From Limonium bicolor (lineage: Eukaryota > Streptophyta > Magnoliopsida > Caryophyllales > Plumbaginaceae): a stretch of DNA of 64,000 nucleotides. Position 1 is the first letter of the stretch; the number at the start of each line of letters is the position of its first letter. Shown here one piece after another: positions 47,461 to 59,526 of this stretch. The translations under genes were made by a program, and so were the position numbers. The stretch is from NCBI GenBank assembly GCA_023374045.1, contig CM041778.1, positions 369,370,831 through 369,434,830 of the forward strand. Direction: 5' to 3'. The notes beneath the pieces are model-generated. The model did no database searches, had not been told where the DNA came from, and saw only the letters and a list, made by a program, of their open reading frames with translations.

Positions 47461-47982
47461 CTTTTTAGCCTCTACCATGTGTTTTTTTCTAACACAAACC
47501 CAATATATAATCACATATACACCTGTACAAGGCATCCAACTGGTATTGCCCTTTGGTAACCAACCACACTATATATGACTATAAAACAAGTTGCCAATTT
47601 AAATTTCAACATCAAAAATGAATTGCAAACAAACCTATTCAAACTTTCAAAATAAGAGACAGTTGAACTTTGCAAACTTTGAGAGTCTACGCTGCTTTAG
47701 CACAACAAAAGTGTATACCCCGAGTAATACTACCTTAATTAATGATTGAGGTTTAAAAATAAATCAGGCGCATTAATTGCTACAAATATTATTATATAAA
47801 ATATATAGTCCAAAATGGATATTAGACTGTACACTATCTCTAATCAAGAAAAAATGTCATTAAGGAGAAATCAACTCCTAAATTTAATATCACATGTAAT
47901 ATGTTAGTACATGAAATAAATACCACCAATATTCCTTAATAAATTAAATAAATACATTATTTAGCAAAAGAAGAGGTTTATA
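47461..47982. other. Spacer without recognised content
   Basis: AT-rich; nothing I can support. Confidence 0.4.
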
Positions 47983-48370
47983 TCCCAAATAAAACACTTC
48001 TTCTGGGATGACCCTTACCTTTTTAAGGTATGTGCTGATGGGGTCATCCGGAGGTGTATTCCCAAAAACGAAGCCACCGCAATTCTACACTTCTGTCATT
48101 CCAAGGAAGCAGGTGGACATCATGGCTCCACCAGAACTACTGCTAAGGTTCTGGAAGCATGTTTGTTTTGGCTTACACTTCATAAAGACGCTCACAAGTT
48201 GTCTCACAGTGTGATAGTTGTTAAAGGATGGGAAATATCTCCAGACGTCACGAGATGCCTTTGACCAACATCTTAGAAGTCGAGTTATTTGATGTTTGGG
48301 GGATTGATTTCATGGGTCCTTTCCCCCCATCCCTAGGACATCAATACATTCTAGTCGCTGTGGACTATTG
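47983..48370 (+). pseudogene. Athila integrase remnant
   Basis: The frame reads FFWDDPYLFKVCADGVIRRC, then a histidine/cysteine zinc-binding region (HFCHSKEAGGHHG), matching the N terminus of the Athila integrase at 26990-27330 of this window. Later stops and a frame change break it, and it ends at VAVDY where an LTR begins. Confidence 0.8.
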
Positions 48371-48373
48371 TAC

Positions 48374-49420
48374 GGGTTAAAACGTATTGTAGCAAGTGTA
48401 CTGGTCGGTCGTAGCAAGTTTTCCTAGAAAGTATTCCCTAGGTTATCGAACCAAGGAGGCAGTGTCTAGTTTAATCTCTACCATAATCTTACTAATAAAC
48501 TGAAGGAAAATAACAACAATAAAATTGGGGTTTGGTTGCAGAAATTAAATAAACCATTAATTAACTCAAAAATAATTAAAGTGATTTTCTGATAAAATCT
48601 AAATGGTGAATCCTGGTTTACTACTTCTCCCTAGTTTATCAATTCCCTTCCCCAGTGTATTCTAAATTCTAGATTGTAACCTCAGATCTAAATAGTGTAT
48701 TCTAAATTCTAGATTGTAACCTCAGATCTAAATTAATCTAAAACCGGTCCCCCGCAAGATAGATCCTTACTAGCAATTCCCAAATCCTAATTCTCATTAC
48801 GATTTACAAATTAACTATTAGCATTAACGATTCATCTGGTTTCTAGTCAGCTAGTCCCTAGGAATTGTCATCTGTAGTTTCACTGGTAATATTCCTATGG
48901 TCTAATGAACGCCGCAATTCTCACTTGTAAGCAATTCATACCGAATAAACTCAAGCAATAATTAATCACAAGAGAATTCAATAATAAACTAGGAATAAAA
49001 CTACAATCTGTATAGAACTTGTATTTAACAACTCATGAAATAAAATAATAAACTAGTTGTCCATAACAAACCAGTATTCTAACGACTACTCAGACATTAG
49101 AGACAAAGAAATAATAACAATAATAAAGAGATTAGAAAACGTCATCTAATTGGAGAATGATGACGAATCCGGTCTCTGTTTCTGCTCCGGTCTGTCAAAA
49201 CTGTCTGATGTCTCCCTGACTTGTTCTGACTGGTACGGCGGCTCTAGGGTTTCTTCCAATTCTGTTCGGTCGCGTATTGTCCTCGTTTAATATCGTATTG
49301 TTCTTCGTGCCCCTCCGTCTTCTGTATCTATCTATTGTATGCTCTTCACTTTTGAGTTTTATTCCCATCAATCAAAAGATAGAATTAAAGAATAATAAAA
49401 TATCTCTCCCCGGTTAATCT
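48374..49420 (-). repeat. Probable LTR of another Athila-like element
   Basis: The low end (TGTACGGGTT) and the block with GTTATCGAACCAAGG resemble the same places in the LTRs of X (GTTGTCGATCCCAGG) and Z (TATCGTACCCAAGG). It interrupts the integrase remnant. The far boundary is uncertain, since no TGATAAG start is seen. Confidence 0.45.
48654..48733 (+). repeat. 40-bp tandem duplication
   Basis: Two identical 40-bp copies starting AGTGTATTCTAAATTC. Confidence 0.95.
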
Positions 49421-49429
49421 TGGTCAAAG

Positions 49430-49929
49430 ATTTCGGCTACTTGGAGAATTTCCCTCTCGTCCGTTCAAGTCACCAGCCGTTGCCGATTTGTCGGCCCAGT
49501 CAAAACGTAGAGACTTGTTTGCTTCATTTGCCTTCAAAACACACAGCACCTCGTGGGAGTAACACTAGGTCTGGTCCTAGCAGAATGTGGGTAGTAGCCA
49601 CTGAGCTATGCCAAACCGTCGTCATGATCGCTAATAAAATCAGGAATTGAGAGCAATCATCTAGCCTTAATTTGAATCGTGTTATTTGTGAAGTTGTACC
49701 TTATTCATTGTTTGTGGTTAGTCCATCCACCTTCACTCGTATCGAAGCCGTATTTCCCGGATATCAATCACCATCGCGGCGTGGAAAGAAGAACACTTGG
49801 GTCTATGACAATACACTTGGGATTCGCATCGATTCAGGAACATATAGATTAATTTTTGGCGAATCATCACCGGATTTGGAAAACACAAATTATGAGACAG
49901 TGAAGGCAGGGGCTAGCGAACAGAGTTAA
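49430..49929 (+). pseudogene. Unrecognised coding-like fragment
   Basis: Two plus-strand frames, 49420-49650 and 49672-49929, have non-repetitive, protein-like composition (MWVVATELCQTVVMIANK; AVFPGYQSPSRRGKKNTWVY; GIRIDSGTYRLIFGESSP) and higher GC than the surroundings. They lie between an LTR and a LINE fragment and could be a captured or decayed gene piece. I do not recognise a family. Confidence 0.25.
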
Positions 49930-50606
49930 ACACAAATATTCCAAGGCAATGAATAATGAGATATTTGGCTTTAGCTACAATTGATATCAATGCGGTTATT
50001 TTCCGATAAGTTATGCTTAATTGGAAATGATTGTGGGCCCAAATCTCCTCACATAAAAGCCTAACGGGAGAAGTCTGCCAAGCCCAATTAGAAATTGTTA
50101 AGATTCTAAACTCTCCAGATGATGAACAAGTATATATTGAGCCCATTGGACCTAGCTACTAACTTAGAGACAGCAAGTGTTGGTAGTTGGTGGTACTAAC
50201 AAAAATTGATCTTGACTGCCGAATTAGCTTGGCTACAAGTATATATCAAGCACATATCCTGTGTAAAACAGTTGTATGTATGTAATAGTCAAAATGGTTG
50301 GTTGTTCATGACTTGTTAATCTATATATATACCTGAGTTTGAATATCTATTTCTTTTACCTCGTGATGTAAAAACAAAGTTTCATGTGTAAAAGAAAAAA
50401 GTACTGCTTCATTCAATGTTTAATGTGTAGAGTAACATCGTGTGTAAAAAAAACAAATTTTCATGTGTAAAAGAAAAGAAAAAAAGTCATGGCTTCATTC
50501 AATGTTTACATATAATATATATAATCTGCAAAGAATAGTGTTTTAACAACTTTGGACATGCTCTCTAACCTCCATCATATTCAACTATGTCATTCATTGA
50601 GCGACC
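49930..50606. other. Spacer without recognised content
   Basis: AT-rich, with TTTCATGTGTAAAAGAAA-type pieces repeated near 50375-50480. No gene. Confidence 0.4.
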
Positions 50607-50950
50607 AAAACATAGTCTCTGGTGGTGGAGCTCTCTCCTATCTCCTCTCTCCTCCGCTTCCTATCTTTTTCTTCTCATCCTTCATTCTTCTTCCCACTGT
50701 TTTCTACTCTTCTCTTTTGCTTAGTAGTCTTACTTCTACCGACTAGATGTTATTTTGTTTCGTCATACTACTTTAGTTCCTAGTTTCCTCTCTAGCGAGG
50801 GTGTTTTAAGTTTCATCCAGTTTGGGTATGGTTTGGGTACTAGGTTTTCCGCCACTTGCGTTGCTACATGAGCTCACCCTGCTCAGTGGAGCCGATGGAT
50901 GCCACTTGACTTTGTTTGTTGACTACTGTTGATAGCAGAGTATGGATCCA

Positions 50951-52270
50951 CACTCTTGAAAAAAAAACCCACGGTTTTATGCAGAATCGTGGTATATAAT
51001 CTTATAAATCACAGTTCTTGTATTAACCATTGTTTTTGGTAAATTTCGCTGATCAAAAACCACGGTTCATGTAGTAACTGTGGTTTATATGTTGGCGCAA
51101 CATATTATAAACCACGGTTTTATGCAGAACAATGGTTTATAATCCATATAAAAATCCATATATATATAAACTTCAAGAAAATTTGACTATAAACTACGGT
51201 TCCTCGAAAAACCATGGTTTACTATCTTCATGCCACATATTATAAACCATGGTTTTTAACCGAACCGTTATTTATAGTCCATAACAAAATCCAAAAAGAA
51301 AAAATTCAAAAAAAAAAATTGACTATAAACCACGCTTTTTCAAGGAACCGTGGTTTATACTCTTCGTGCCACATTATAATTGACGGTTATCCCTAAACCG
51401 TGATTTATTGTCTTAGCAGACATATTTTTCGCTTAAAATTTGAATGACATATCACTCTTTTATCTTATTATATCTCTTCTCATGAACAAGGAACTGCTCC
51501 GCGCCTTCCAATATTCTCTTCATGAATCATGGTAATTTTTGCAACCCCCTAACTGGCGAACAAGGAACATGCTCTACGCCATATTTTCAACCTCACGGTA
51601 ATTTTGCAACCCATTGGCGAACAAGAACAAACTTTGCGCTTCTTCCTCATTCTCTTATTTTCACGGTAATTTTTGCAACCCATTGGCGAACAAGGAACCG
51701 ACAATGCGCTTCTTCCTCATTCTCTTCACTACAATAAGTTTTGCGACCCTAACTGGCAAACAGGGATTATGCTCTACGCCTTTTCCATATATTATGTTCA
51801 ACCTCATGGTAATTTTACAATCCACTGGTGAACAAGCAAGGAATGCTCCTCTTCTATTCTTCTTTACTCACGATTTTGCAACCTTATTTCGCAAACAAGG
51901 AACATACATGCTCTGGCCTCTTCATTCTCTTGAGTCTACGCTATTTTGAGACTAAAAAATCAGTGGTTTGAGCTGCATCTGTTGCACACTAGATTGAAGG
52001 CAACGATTTAAAAAAAAAACATTTGTCTCACAGTATAAACCATGGTTGCGTGTAAAACCATGGTTTATTCATTGATTTATGATTATATACCACGGTTCCG
52101 CATGGAAAACACTTTGAAACGACGGTTTCAGAAAAACCTTTGTTTTTAATCTTCTTTTAAACTGCGATTAAAAGCGTGGTTTAAATTTTAACATTTGCGT
52201 CGGATACAAATACCATGGTTTTTGGTATATAAACCAAATAACTATGATTTTAATGTATTTTCTAGCAGTA
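50951..52270. mobile_element. Non-autonomous CACTA element in the LINE end
   Basis: The ends CACTCTTGAAAA and TTTTCTAGCAGTA form an eroded inverted repeat. The flanks CCA (50948-50950) and CAA (52271-52273) fit a 3-bp duplication with one change, and the paralogue at 58380-58410 gives the empty site. Both subterminal zones carry many AAACCACGGTT repeats. Confidence 0.75.
51475..51930 (+). repeat. Degenerate minisatellite inside the CACTA element
   Basis: About six units of roughly 70-85 bp share GGTAATTTTTGCAACCC, GGCGAACAAGGAAC and GCGCTTCTTCCTCATTCTC. They differ by indels and substitutions. Confidence 0.75.
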
Positions 52271-52490
52271 CAACAATGTTTGTGAAGCCGCGGATAGCGG
52301 TGATGGTGGTGGTGGTGCCGGTACCGACTATAGTGGTTGCTCACTATGAGGATGAACGCTATCATATAAATTTCTTTACTACTTTAGGATACATGTTGAA
52401 AACTGGGTAGGAGAATTGTATCTTTTTTGTGTGTCAACTTAAAGGTAATCCTTTTATAATTAAAAGCTGATGCATTTTCATTAAAAAAAA

Positions 52491-53819
52491 AACATTGGAC
52501 ATGAGATAATCATCGTCATGATTTTCCATACATATATGATTTAAAAAATGAGAAGAGATTATCATGAAGTGGAACCGACCATGACCATCGATCTTCATCT
52601 TTTTGTGTTACGTTGTCAATTGACTTTGATTATTATAATAATTAAACATGACCACGGCATGGCTTATTGATCTAAAGACATTTCCTCAATTTCTAGTTCC
52701 TTCACACATATAATACTACTATATTTTTGTTGAATATATGGTTCAAAGGACACGCTCGTACGTCTACCACCGATCATCAATCTTCCTTTGATGTTTGATC
52801 TTCATGTCTGAACGCCATGTGTATTCCTGACAATTTTGAGCCTAACCCTAAATCTTTTCTGAACCCAACCCATAAAATTATGGGTTAGGATCATAATTAT
52901 TGGCTTATTTATCTTTTAGATTGGGTGAGGGTAATAAGTTAATTTTATAAGTTGGGTTAGAGTAAAGATTCAAACCCGCAACCTAACCCAAATCCGATAA
53001 TATATTAAACAATAATAATAATAATTTATAATAATAATAATAATGATAATAATAATATTTCAAGCCAAACTATGTTAATGTTAAGCAGAAAATATATTAC
53101 GAATCAACCAAGTCTAGCTGGACTACAACCTTTAAAAAATCACACATTTCATTATGTTAATTAAACAAATGGCCCAACCAGCTCTGTATATCAAACAATT
53201 ATTTTGAAAGTTTTGACTTCACATCTTATTTGTTTTAGTTTGACTTAACAAGCACTACAGTTGCTGATGTGAAGATAACCACTCAAGGATGTTGTTTTTC
53301 ATGAATGATATCTGTTTTGATGAGCTTTTTTTTCTAAATGATACATACATAACTGGTATGTTTAGATGATGTAATGGGCGAACAAAAGTAGTATCGTATT
53401 TTATGTTTGTTAAGTTCTAGAAGTAGCTAATGTATTTTGAATAGTGGTCTATCAAATGGTATATAGTGGTGTGATTATATGTATTAAATATATTATGTAA
53501 TGTTATCTAGGGGTTGTGAAAAGTAGCTTATACTTTAAAAAGTGGTGTATCAATGTTGTTGTTTTACTAAATTTATACAATTTAATCTCATGTATTGGGT
53601 ACAATTATCACTGAGTTAAGTAATATGGGTTTAAGAATTTTAAACGGATTAAGTTTGGGTTATGATTTTTTATCCATTTATTTTAGGATTGGGATGAATT
53701 AATGATATTTAAATAAGTTGGGTTAGAGTTGATATCTGACCCATCGAACCTAATTAGCAGATATACCATGTCGATGTCGCTTCATACCACTAAATATACT
53801 AACAAACGGAAGTTAAAAC
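52491..53819. other. Spacer with a decayed hAT-like zone
   Basis: From about 52830 to 53750, pieces such as AACCCAACCCATAA and TAAGTTGGGTTAGAGT resemble the interior of the hAT family at 53820-55132, but no ends can be placed. No gene. Confidence 0.4.
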
Positions 53820-55132
53820 TAGACCTGGCAATTGGGTCGGTCGCGGGTCGGGTTGATATCAACCCTAACCCAACCCATTTAAAATATCAACAACCCAACC
53901 CAACCCAAAAATTGATGGGTCAGAAAATCATGACCCTAACCCAACCCGTTTAAACCCTAACCCAACCCATTTTTTAAGCATACAATAATTTAGATGGATT
54001 AAGAGTAGAAATTAATAAATAAATCCAAAAACATTCAATGCTAGATGGCACACTAATTAGGATGATACAAAGGAAGAGAAGTAATCTTGCTTGATTGACC
54101 AAACTTTATACGAATTCCATGTTATGCAAGAATGTAAAAGTACTGCACCAATTTCCCATGAATAGAATAACACGTATGTTTCCATTAGTTTATATTTATT
54201 AATCTGAGCCTAAAGCTCTACCATTGTTGGGGAGGAATCCTATCTACATATGCACATGATCCTAGTGCCCTTAATACAAAGGGGGACGAAAAATGAAAAT
54301 CTTCATTATACATTAGAGAAATATACTAAAGACAAATCTTCTAAAGTTAGAAATAATTATAAACTGAGAGCTCAAAGCCTCAAACTATGACTGATAGTTT
54401 TAAAATAATTACACCTGTTTAAATTGAGTGCTCATGCCTGAGAAAAGTACAATCACAATCACTTAATCATTACCAGCAATTGAGAAACTTTTATGTAGCA
54501 CGCTATCCGCATTATTGGCTTCAGAATTCACTAATAGGTCTATAATCAAGATCTTACTTATAAAAAATACATATCACCTACTTTTGTTCACCTTCTAGAT
54601 AATCTAAACATACCTATGTACTAAGAATAACTATGACAGTGAGAATAAGAAAAACAAACCTCGGCAGAGATGAAGAGCGATATAGACATGAATAATGACG
54701 TAGAGAAGAAAAATGGATGTGAGTCTGCAAGACGAGAGTATTTGGGTTTTCAAACATTATGTTAAGGTTTGGTTGGGTCCTTTGTTTGATATGCATCTGG
54801 TTGGGCCGTTTGTTTAGTTAAGATTATGTGATATTTATAAAGGTGGGATAGTCCAACTGCACTTGGGCTTCAGCTTAAGGTATAGTTTGATCAGAAAATA
54901 ATATATATATATATATATATGAATTAATATTTTTATTTTTATTATTAACAAATAATTTTTGGTTTCGGGTTGGGTCATGGGTTAAGATCTCTACCCTAAC
55001 CAACCCACAAAATTAGCTTATTACCCTAACACAACCCAAAAAATAGATGGGTCAATAATCAAGACCCTAACCCGCAAAAGTATGGATTGTGTTCGGGTTA
55101 GGTTTCGGGTTGGGTCAAAATTAACGGATCTA
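53820..55132. mobile_element. hAT element (TAGACCTG-end family)
   Basis: It starts TAGACCTGGCAATTGGGTC and ends, inverted, TAGATCCGTTAATTTTGACC. The 8-bp duplication GTTAAAAC is exact (53812-53819 and 55133-55140). Both ends hold runs of ACCCAACCC / GGGTTGGGT motifs. No transposase. Confidence 0.85.
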
Positions 55133-55140
55133 GTTAAAAC

Positions 55141-56610
55141 AGTATACTACCTTTTTTTAGTAACATAACAGTATAGTACTATTATTATATATAAATGATG
55201 CGAGGTTTGTCCTTTTCAATAAATGACATAACCCGCGTAGACCAGACACCTTTCATCTTAAGATTGCAATCCTATCTTAGAGCTAGTTAGCTAGCTAGCT
55301 AGGTAGCAGAGATATGTCTTTTTCAATTTGACAATATATTGTCCTACTTACATACATTACGCTTGTCTTCTTCTGGTACCTACCTAAAACCCTCAAACCT
55401 TTTCTCTACCACGCACCCTTGAGTTGGGAACCAATTACAAGCATGATTGATGTCCTTCCCCTTCGCTATCAGGTGCGGGCCAGCGCTAGAGGAGTGTCGG
55501 TGCAGTGCAGATTCAGCTGGCTAGGTAGCAAGCCATATCATATTTTGGAACGTACGTGGTTGGGATTCAGCTGGATAGAAGCTGTCGATCCGTTTATTTT
55601 GAAACGAACCAACCAAGCTGTGTATTTATTGGTATGTAGTGTCGGTGAATGGATTCTAATTAGTCTCGTAGCCATTGTCTTGTGTCTTCTTAATATCCTA
55701 AAAAATGATGGATTCTTGGTCATTATATATGTCTTTCTAATTCAATACCTAATTAAAATGGCCACTATTTAAAATCTACGAATCTTAATTCAGTTTTGTC
55801 TCATTTCTTATATATGGTAATCAAAGATAGAACGAATTTGATTGTAAGTTTGTTGAGTTTTTTATGTGAGAAATTTGATTTCAGTTTACATCTCTATCCG
55901 GTCGAACTGTACTGATCTTCATTTGTTGGCTATTGGAAGAATCATGGCATGAATGTGGACGGGACTATTATCTCTCAATTACATACTTAAATACCTTATA
56001 CTACAGTTGGTTGGGTGGTTCAACCTACCTAATCATTATGAAGTTTGGGTATTAAACCGATCGATTAAATACTATTATTTGTATCAATTACATACCTTAT
56101 AAATATTCATAAAACATAACCACATTATATATATGGATTAATTGGTCCCTCAAATTTGTGTATATATAATTCTTCTGGGTGTGGTTATATATACATTTCT
56201 ATCTTCATCTCTCGTAGATGGACCAAGCTGTCACAATAACATTATTATTACTATTCTTATGATAATGCTTTAATCATGATCATGAGCACCTCTAATTATG
56301 AGTGATACATAATATATATAATGTACATGATTAAGGGGAATAAGTGATTGAACCAAAAACTAGTTAGCTAGCCTTCTATTAATAGTCTAACATAATATTT
56401 TATACATTCCGTCCGAGACTGATCGAGAATGCCGTTATGTAGTAGTCATTGTTGACAATGAGTATTATTTAATGTCTACATATTTACGTACCTATATTAT
56501 ATTATTGTCTTAATATAGAGACTATATATGGGTCTAATTAAATGGACACTACTCGTACGCCATTACCTTCCTGCTGGCTAGGGTCCAAGCTAGAGGATAG
56601 CGATACCTTG
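55141..56610. other. Spacer without a supported gene
   Basis: An open frame of 117 codons (55419-55772) has a hydrophobic C-terminal half but no motif or splice context, so I do not call it a gene. The remainder is AT-rich. Confidence 0.4.
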
Positions 56611-56830
56611 GCAATAAGATTCAGAAATCACCACGTACATCTTTAACGGTTTAGTGTATATATAGCATGACCGATGATCAGCAGTCGCGGAAGAAGTGAT
56701 ACACAACGACTATGATTAGCTATATACTCTTTCCCTTATAAAGAAATAATCAATTTTTATTATCTTGCCCAACTATATGAAGCATTGACTTACATGTTAG
56801 ATTAGTAGCACTAAAATTAGCTACGGGATT
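56611..56830 (+). repeat. Duplicated segment, copy A
   Basis: It shares GATTCAGAAATCACCACGTAC, ATACACAACGACTATGA, CTTTCCCTTATAAAGAAATA and ACATGTTAGATTAGTAGCAC (each with small changes) in the same order as 58620-58985. It lacks the insertion present there. Confidence 0.75.
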
Positions 56831-56859
56831 ATATAAAGGCTGGGTAATTAGTCTTATAT

Positions 56860-57229
56860 TAAAGGCCTACAACCATTGGATCATAGCTCTATTTATCTAC
56901 CTATAGTTATGACCATAAACTATATTGGTTCTTCTTTAATTGATCTATACAATGGTTATCTCACAATGATAAAAAATATAAATAAAAACTAAATAAGAAT
57001 TTAAATTAATAAAAAAAAAAACTAATGGTTATCAGTTAACTAATGGAAAATTAATAAAAATAAACTAATAACTATATATACATATAAAAGTAGAGAAAAT
57101 TTGATTAGTAATATACTAACTATAGCATAATTTGTTGAATGTGTACAACTAAATTAACAAAAAAATTGAGAAATTCCCTTTTTAAAAATAATCACTTTTT
57201 TTGTTTATAATGTGTTTAGTGTTACCTTT
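56860..57229. other. Spacer without recognised content
   Basis: AT-rich; no supported feature. Confidence 0.4.
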
Positions 57230-57670
57230 TATCCTTTTTAGGGGGGTTTTTAAGGTGTGTGGTGTAGGTAATGTCGTCACTGACTCAAACAGTTTTTTAG
57301 GGTCGTGGTTTAGGGGTTAGGCTTAATAGACCTTAAACCCTGCACTACAAACCCTAAAAATGCCTTTGACGTTTTTTAGCTTCCTAGGGGTGGTTTTTAA
57401 AGGGTGGTGTAGAGTAATCTTTTATGAAGTCGTTTTATACTTCATAATGTCACCACTAATGCGGCAGATTTTTATGGTTTGTGGGTCAGGGTTGTTAGAC
57501 CCTAAAACCCTGCACTACAAATCCTAAAAATTCTTTTGATGTTTTTAGCTTTTCTAGGGTGGTTTTTTAGGGTGTGTGTGTGTAGGGTAATCCTTTTTGA
57601 AGTCGTTTTATACTTTATAATGTCGCCACTAACTCGACAGGTTTTTAGGGTTTGTGGTTTAGGGTTTAGG
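57230..57670 (-). repeat. Inverted second copy of the AAACCCTA-type array
   Basis: About three units of roughly 170 bp whose reverse complement matches the blocks at 3610-4060 in order (GACCCTAAACCCTAAACCAC, TGTCGAGTTAGTG, CACCCTAGAAAAGCTAAA). Confidence 0.75.
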
Positions 57671-57904
57671 GTCATAGATAAATATTTCTTAGATTTTTTT
57701 TAAAATTATTTATTTTTTCAATGTTTTATGATATTTCAATATATTTTTTATTTATTCTTATAATACTTTAAATTTATTTTTATAGTTATCTATATTTTTA
57801 TAGTATTTTAATTTTTTTTCTGAATTTTTTAACACTATGGATATATTGTGAACTTTAAAAGTACTTGTTAACTAGTAGGGGTATTTTGTCTTTTTTATTC
57901 TAGT

Positions 57905-58020
57905 CAATGACATAGTGGCATTTCATTGACTTTCGCAAAAATATAGTGGCATTTCGTGACTTTCTTTTTTAGTGGCATTTCATGAATTAGCCAAAAATAT
58001 AGTGGCATTTCATGAAATTC
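57905..58020 (+). repeat. Short tandem repeat of TAGTGGCATTTC
   Basis: Five variants of ATAGTGGCATTTCATGAA in succession at irregular spacing, ending at the LINE 3' end. Confidence 0.75.
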
Positions 58021-58616
58021 CCTATAAAAAATGTTGTTGGTGGAGTTCTCTCCTCTCTCCTCTTCTCCCCTTTTTTCTTCTCCTACTTCTTTCTTCTTTT
58101 TACTGTTTTTTCTCTTTTATTTTGTTTAGTAGTCTACTACTATGGACTAGATGTTAGTTTGTTTTGTCTTTCTACTTTAGTTCCTAGTTTTCTCTCTATG
58201 AGGACGTTTTTAAGTTTTATCCAGTTTGTTTTTGTTTTGGGTTTGGTAAATTTATGGGTATGTCTTGGGTACAAGGTTCTCCACCATTGGTGTTACTACA
58301 TGAGCCCATCAGTCTAATCCCTGCTTAGTGGAGCCAATACATGCCACTCGGTTTTGTTTGTCGACTATTGTTGCTAGCAGAGTGGATCCACAACGTCTAT
58401 GAAGCCGTGAGAGCTGGATCTGCGTGCCGTGCGTGACGATGGTGGAGGTGCCGGTGGTTATTGAGGTTGCTCACGGTGAAGATGAAGGTTATCATGCATT
58501 GTTTTTTACTTTTTGGACACATGTTTGGATGTTGGGTAGGGGGTTGTATCTTTTGTACAGTGTGTCGACTTGCATAAAATCCTTATAATATAATATAAAA
58601 ATTTGGTGCTTTACTT
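58021..58616 (+). mobile_element. LINE 3' end (uninterrupted copy)
   Basis: Paralogue of 50607-52478. It ends with GGGTTGTATCTTTTGTAC, a TAAAATCCTT piece and an A-run, typical of plant LINE 3' UTRs. It is truncated at the 5' side, as most LINE copies are. Confidence 0.65.
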
Positions 58617-58619
58617 AAA

Positions 58620-58985
58620 AAAGATTAAGAAATCACCATGTACGTCTTTACGATGTAATGATCAACAGTTGGTATGTAATACACAACGACCAGTGGCGGA
58701 CCCAAGAATTTTGTGTGGGGGGGTAAAGTTTTTCTTAACTATCACATTCTTTAAAACATTATGTTATTTATATTTTTTTAATTTATAAGATTATTTAACA
58801 AATTTTCTAAAGTTTCAAGGGAGGGGGTCGGTGGTGGATCCGCCTATGACACGACTATGACTAGCTACACTTTCCCTTATAAAGAAATAGTCCATTTCAA
58901 TTATTTTACCTAACTATATGATGCGTTGACTCACATGTTAGATAAGTAGCACTAAATTACCACAAAATAGAACAAGACGATGGTG
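58620..58985 (+). repeat. Duplicated segment, copy B, with small insertion
   Basis: Matches 56611-56830 but is interrupted after ACACAACGAC by a 155-160 bp insertion. Confidence 0.75.
58691..58850. mobile_element. Small MITE with GTGGCGGACCC ends
   Basis: The ends CAGTGGCGGACCCAAG and, inverted, TCATAGGCGGATCCACC form an imperfect inverted repeat. ACACAACGAC on the left and ACACGAC on the right suggest a target duplication of about 9 bp, as in Mutator-like elements. Copy A (56692-56705) shows the empty site. Superfamily uncertain. Confidence 0.5.
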
Positions 58986-59359
58986 AAGGAATAGACCTAC
59001 ATGTGCCAACATAACTTGAAGCCAAAGAGTTTCTTTAAGCCAAAGAGTTTTAGAAGTGACACTAACGAGAACCTTGTATTGTCCTTCAATGGAAGATTTT
59101 GCCATTCAAAATATGAGGTGGTTACCGAGATAGATACAAAAGCCTATTCTCGAGCGTTTGTCAAGAGAGGATTCAGCCTAGACTGCATTGCGAATTTATA
59201 GAGAACCAACAAGTGGGGTGGGTATGAACAACACTAAATGGTTTAGGTGGTTTAGATAACAAATGAGTGCACTAATAAAAAAGAGTGCATGAGTATTGAC
59301 ATCAAAATTAATATTTGGCCATGTAAAAATATGGTATTGGACGCTACCAACTACACTCT
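58986..59359. other. Spacer
   Basis: A 66-codon frame at 59001-59201 has no recognisable domain. Nothing else seen. Confidence 0.4.
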
Positions 59360-59526
59360 TGTTAGGATTTGACCCATGTCTCTAGGCCCAGCCTCTAGAC
59401 CTGTGTCTCACATCCTAATGTTATTGTCTAAAGCCCACGTGTTGTACTCTTCTAATTTATGTAATCAGTTATATATGTGTACTCTGGCTTTCCGTAGAAA
59501 ATATATACGATGAAACCAATACAATT

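Larger units (their letters stand above)
50607..52478 (+). mobile_element. LINE 3' end, split by a CACTA derivative
   Basis: 50607-50950 and 52274-52478 together align with the uninterrupted copy at 58021-58616. The sequence ends in a TTGTATCTTTT motif and an A-run (52479-52490), the usual form of plant LINE 3' ends. No reverse transcriptase remains. Confidence 0.65.

Noticed and set aside
55419..55772. 117-codon frame with hydrophobic C-terminal half
   Set aside because: No motif, no splice context and unusual composition; length alone in AT-rich DNA is weak evidence.
59001..59201. 66-codon frame MCQHNLKPKS...
   Set aside because: Short, with a small internal repeat (KPKSF) and no domain.
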